DNA from: Lichtheimia corymbifera B2541
Taxonomy: Eukaryota; Mucoromycota; Mucoromycetes; Mucorales; Lichtheimiaceae
Assembly: GCA_000697475.1 (NCBI GenBank)
Contig: JNEU01001176.1
Location: forward strand, 62,001 to 126,000
Reading direction: 5' to 3'
Length of the DNA stretch: 64,000 bases
Every line of letters starts with the position of its first letter. The stretch's first letter is position 1. The translations under genes and the position numbers were made by a program. The notes under the pieces were generated by a model, which saw only the letters and a program-made list of their open reading frames with translations, did not search any database and was not told the DNA's origin. Below, piece after piece: positions 61,423 through 64,000 of this stretch.

Positions 61423-62859
61423 CTACTCTTCGAAATTTGCAGTACAATGGACACCCTGGATTACGCCCCATTCTGGAGTCGAAAAGATCAAATCACGCCA
61501 AATAAATGGGATGAAATTAAGATCGTCGTATAGTAAACGAATCCGGAACTGAGCTATAGGCTCCATATGATTGCGGGATAGCAAATTGAAGCTAACTGTC
61601 ACCCGATCGGCAGCTTCTTCTGCATAGTTATAACCAGTAGAAACAGCCTTAGCTTTCAGCTCATCAGCTTGTGGGAGAATGTCCTGGTTATATATGTCTC
61701 GAGTGTCTTGATCCCATCCATTTGGATCAAGTGGATTAGCTCTAGCTTGTGCAGGTATGTCAACGTCCATGATAGGTGGCCCAGGATGTGGGAGTCCTGC
61801 AACGTGTACTGGGAGCTCTGCTTCAAGCTCGCGACGAAGCTCTTCACGTTCTTCCTGAAGCTCTTGCAAAACTTCATCGGGGGGTCGCCCAAGCTCTTGT
61901 GCAAGATTTTGAATATTTCCTGTTCCTGCTACTGCTTCTGCTTCTGCCTGTTCTCTTGCTTCTGCTTGTTCTCTTATTTGGACATTTAAGATGTTTGCTG
62001 GTGGTAATGGTGGGTCTGGCGGTAGTTGAGCTAATGCTGCTGCTTCTGCTTCTCTTTCTGCTTGAGTTTGTCTGTTCAGTGTAGCTATTGCTTGTAATAG
62101 TGCTTGTTCTCCAGCTTCAGGTTGTCTTTGCAGCATATTATTTACATGTATTCGATGTGCAAGAGGCATTCGAAAACCTTGTTGCGCACGTAATTCTCGT
62201 TGCCGGTCTGCTGCTAATCGATGTGGTTCAGGTACTGGAAGCAAGAAGCTTGGTGGAGGTGCTAATCCTTCTGGCATTGGAAGAGGGAGTGGTGCACCCC
62301 TTCGAAATTCTTCGAGTCGTGCGGAACGTCGTCGAGGTTCATTTGGGAGACGTGCCAACATGCATCCCCTTGCATGCCTTCTGACTACATGAGCATCGTG
62401 GTTGTACCCTCCACAAAAGCATCTAAAAACTCCATTGTCATCCACCTCTCCCACGCCTAGATTAGCTCTACGCTGCACATATATGGACCAAACTGTTGGG
62501 TATATTTGTATCAGTAAATAACGCTCATAATGATTAAGTGCAAATCTCTTACATCCTTGAGCTTCAAAAATTAGCTTGAGCTTCATCTGATGGGTTATTT
62601 CGTGTTCGCGTTTATCTTCGCAACGTCCACAGCGATAACGCTGCTGCTGCTGCTGTTCTTCCTCCTCCTCCTCCTCCTCCTGCTGCTGCTGCTGCTCTTC
62701 CTCCTCCTCCATTGTTGGAACAATGACGGAAGCAATGAGATGGTAGAAATTGATTGAAGATAATAATAAGGATTGGCAATCAAGCTTATTTATACACTGA
62801 ACAGGGCGGTGGATTTCGGCATCGCTCATAGTTGCATTATACTCTGAACAATACATCAT
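61423..62859 (-). CDS. Low-complexity Cys/His protein of unknown function, 478 aa
   Basis: One uninterrupted frame, unlike most neighbours. After Glu/Gln runs there is RYRCGRCEDKREHEITHQMK, a hydrophobic YERYLLIQIYPTVWSIYV stretch, and a zinc-finger-like FRCFCGGYNHDAHVVRRHAR with a following GC (C-x-C ... H-x3-H-x4-C). The middle is Arg/Ala/Gln/Glu/Pro-rich coiled coil. The C-terminus (VTVSFNLLSRNHMEPIAQF, YDDLNFIPFIWRDLIF) looks folded. Starts at 62859, 62829 (MSDAEIHRP) or 62712 (MEEEEEQQ) are all possible. No intron, runs of simple codons and proximity to a dispersed repeat suggest an accessory gene, possibly tied to a mobile element. I do not recognise the family. Confidence 0.6.
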   Translation of the reverse strand: MMYCSEYNATMSDAEIHRPVQCINKLDCQSLLLSSINFYHLIASVIVPTMEEEEEQQQQQEEEEEEEEQQQQQRYRCGRCEDKREHEITHQMKLKLIFEAQGCKRFALNHYERYLLIQIYPTVWSIYVQRRANLGVGEVDDNGVFRCFCGGYNHDAHVVRRHARGCMLARLPNEPRRRSARLEEFRRGAPLPLPMPEGLAPPPSFLLPVPEPHRLAADRQRELRAQQGFRMPLAHRIHVNNMLQRQPEAGEQALLQAIATLNRQTQAEREAEAAALAQLPPDPPLPPANILNVQIREQAEAREQAEAEAVAGTGNIQNLAQELGRPPDEVLQELQEEREELRRELEAELPVHVAGLPHPGPPIMDVDIPAQARANPLDPNGWDQDTRDIYNQDILPQADELKAKAVSTGYNYAEEAADRVTVSFNLLSRNHMEPIAQFRIRLLYDDLNFIPFIWRDLIFSTPEWGVIQGVHCTANFEE

Positions 62860-62896
62860 CGAGCATTCTTAGAAACACTAAAAGAGGGACGAAGAG

Positions 62897-63256
62897 ATGG
62901 CAGGATTGTTAGCCTTGCGAATGTGGGGTGGTGATCACCTATGTCATATATTGCATGGAGTTGGTGCTCTTTGTCGTAATCATTACTGCATCTCGGAGAA
63001 TAATTTACAAGTGTATATCATAGAATGGTACATAATGGTGCTTGCTACTCAAGATGGTCGGTTCTTTGTATGCGGCCGATTGTGTGCTTATAATGCAAAA
63101 TTAGAAACACATAATGAAAGATGTCCATGTGATGATAAGGGGACCATTGTATATCTTCATTCCTTCCATTTCGAATCAGTAGTATTTCATGTGTATATTC
63201 AATCCTTGATAGAAACAATGATCCCAGAAGAGAAAAGAACATGCAGGATCGTATAG
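62897..63256 (+). CDS. Doubtful small ORF with Cys/His motif, 119 aa
   Basis: The frame opens 37 bp from, and divergent to, the preceding low-complexity gene. It contains DGRFFVCGRLCAYNAKLETH followed by NERCPC. This spacing recalls NGVFRCFCGGYNHDAHVVRR in the neighbour, and both have an NHY block upstream (NHYCISENN versus NHYERYLL). It could be a decayed paralogous fragment. It lacks other support. Confidence 0.3.
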   Translation: MAGLLALRMWGGDHLCHILHGVGALCRNHYCISENNLQVYIIEWYIMVLATQDGRFFVCGRLCAYNAKLETHNERCPCDDKGTIVYLHSFHFESVVFHVYIQSLIETMIPEEKRTCRIV

Positions 63257-63379
63257 AGACACGAGCAGATTACTGCAGATCACGCTTTTCGCCCTTGCTT
63301 CAATGTTATATTAAACACCAAATAAGGAGAGGTTGTCATTGTTATTTGGTTGATCATGTGGGATAATGCATTCTTCACC

Positions 63380-64000
63380 AATAGGATTGCCTTTCCCCTT
63401 TCAATCCAGAAGCCGATCAAACGATCCACGTCTCACACATATGAACTGATCGTGTGGTATACTATAATCACTATGTTGGATCCAATTGCGTGATGTTGTG
63501 TTTATTTTTTCAAGTAGCTATGTTACAGGAGTAGTATTGGAAATAAAGAAGTAAGATGCGGGTGAATCACATAGAAGGTAACAGGGAGGATAATTGTGTC
63601 ATTGTATTCTTAGTTGCTGACATCGTAAAATATAATCCTTCATTCATGATTGGAGAATCGTTGCTGCATGCACTGGCTCGGGTGTTCCAGTATCATCGAT
63701 GGTTGTATAATAACTCTTGTCAGTTCCTTCCAATCCATCATCCTCTTCAGCCGTATCCAGGCAACATGATCCATCCTTTCTGCTGACGACGTGCCAAGTA
63801 ACCAAAGCAATGCTCCAGGATTTCTCATTACTGCACTTAATTGCATCCATCCACCATAATCATCGGCTTCCTTCTCCATCCGGCTGTTGGTCTACATTTT
63901 CCTTGGTCGTTTTTCATCGCAGCTCAACCGTGTAAAGATGCTTGTATTGCGATGTACTTGATAGCTGATATGGCATCCCATCCATTGTAATCCATATGTA
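63380..64000 (-). mobile_element. Dispersed repeat, copy 2 (reverse), cut by window end
   Basis: The reverse complement aligns with 28381-29020. Shared blocks include ATGGGATGCCATATCAGCTA at the right edge, CAGCCGGATGGAGAA, TTGCTTTGGTTACTTGGC, TGTGATTCACCCG and TTCTGGATTGAAAGGGG. The element continues past the window. An in-frame TGA interrupts the longest shared frame. Orientation is opposite to copy 1, so the two form a 35-kb-spaced inverted pair. Confidence 0.7.

Overview
The window looks like nuclear DNA of a filamentous early-diverging fungus, most likely Mucoromycota (Mucorales-like). Nearly every gene is cut by short introns (about 45-100 nt, GT or GC donor, many with a CTAAC-type branch box before AG). 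Gene content is fungal: a KIN4-type kinase, a Trs65-like TRAPP subunit, a DUF2415 WD protein, a Rom2-type Rho GEF, a CMT1-type GT69 mannosyltransferase and a CSN5. The species is not identified from sequence alone. I assembled exon chains by hand by matching splice sites and reading frames. They give 29 well-supported protein genes with about 109 introns, plus one doubtful ORF.

Layout. 0.2-18.9 kb, all +: coiled-coil protein, KIN4-like kinase, large acidic protein, Trs65-like, homocysteine S-methyltransferase, GPATCH1-like, DUF2415 WD protein. 19.1-25.9 kb, mixed strands: Lcp5/neuroguidin (-), BolA (-) divergent from an EH-domain protein (+), secreted SGNH/GDSL esterase (+), Siw14/Oca6-like phosphatase-fold protein (-). 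25.9-30.0 kb: a gene-poor, repeat-rich island with a long inverted repeat, a diverged tandem array and a dispersed element that recurs inverted at the right end of the window. 30.0-42.7 kb, all +: RPL19, GRAM-TBC-EF-hand RabGAP, Rom2-type RhoGEF, 2OG-Fe(II) oxygenase, GT69 mannosyltransferase. 42.8-52.8 kb, all -: ML-domain lipid-transfer protein, Bos1 SNARE, mitochondrial PPR protein, bHLH factor, Pso2/Snm1 nuclease, Sus1/ENY2. 53.9-62.9 kb: DPBB secreted protein (+), myosin-light-chain-like EF-hand protein (-) divergent from CSN5 (+), C2H2 zinc-finger factor (-), Gln-rich coiled-coil protein (-), low-complexity Cys/His protein (-). 62.9-64.0 kb: a small ORF and the second copy of the dispersed element.

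This is mainly a housekeeping neighbourhood: membrane traffic (Trs65, RabGAP, Bos1, EH), RNA metabolism (Lcp5, GPATCH1, RPL19, Sus1), signalling (KIN4, RhoGEF, CSN5) and wall or secretion functions (GT69, DPBB, ML, esterase). No operon-like system or biosynthetic cluster is evident. The notable signals are at the gene-structure level: seven GC-AG introns, nearly all GCAAGT; a 5-nt micro-exon; an initiation codon split by an intron so that unspliced RNA reads ATG-TGA; a duplicated intron-exon unit that adds exactly two heptads; and a weak-donor intron in SUS1. The repeat island is the other feature of interest.
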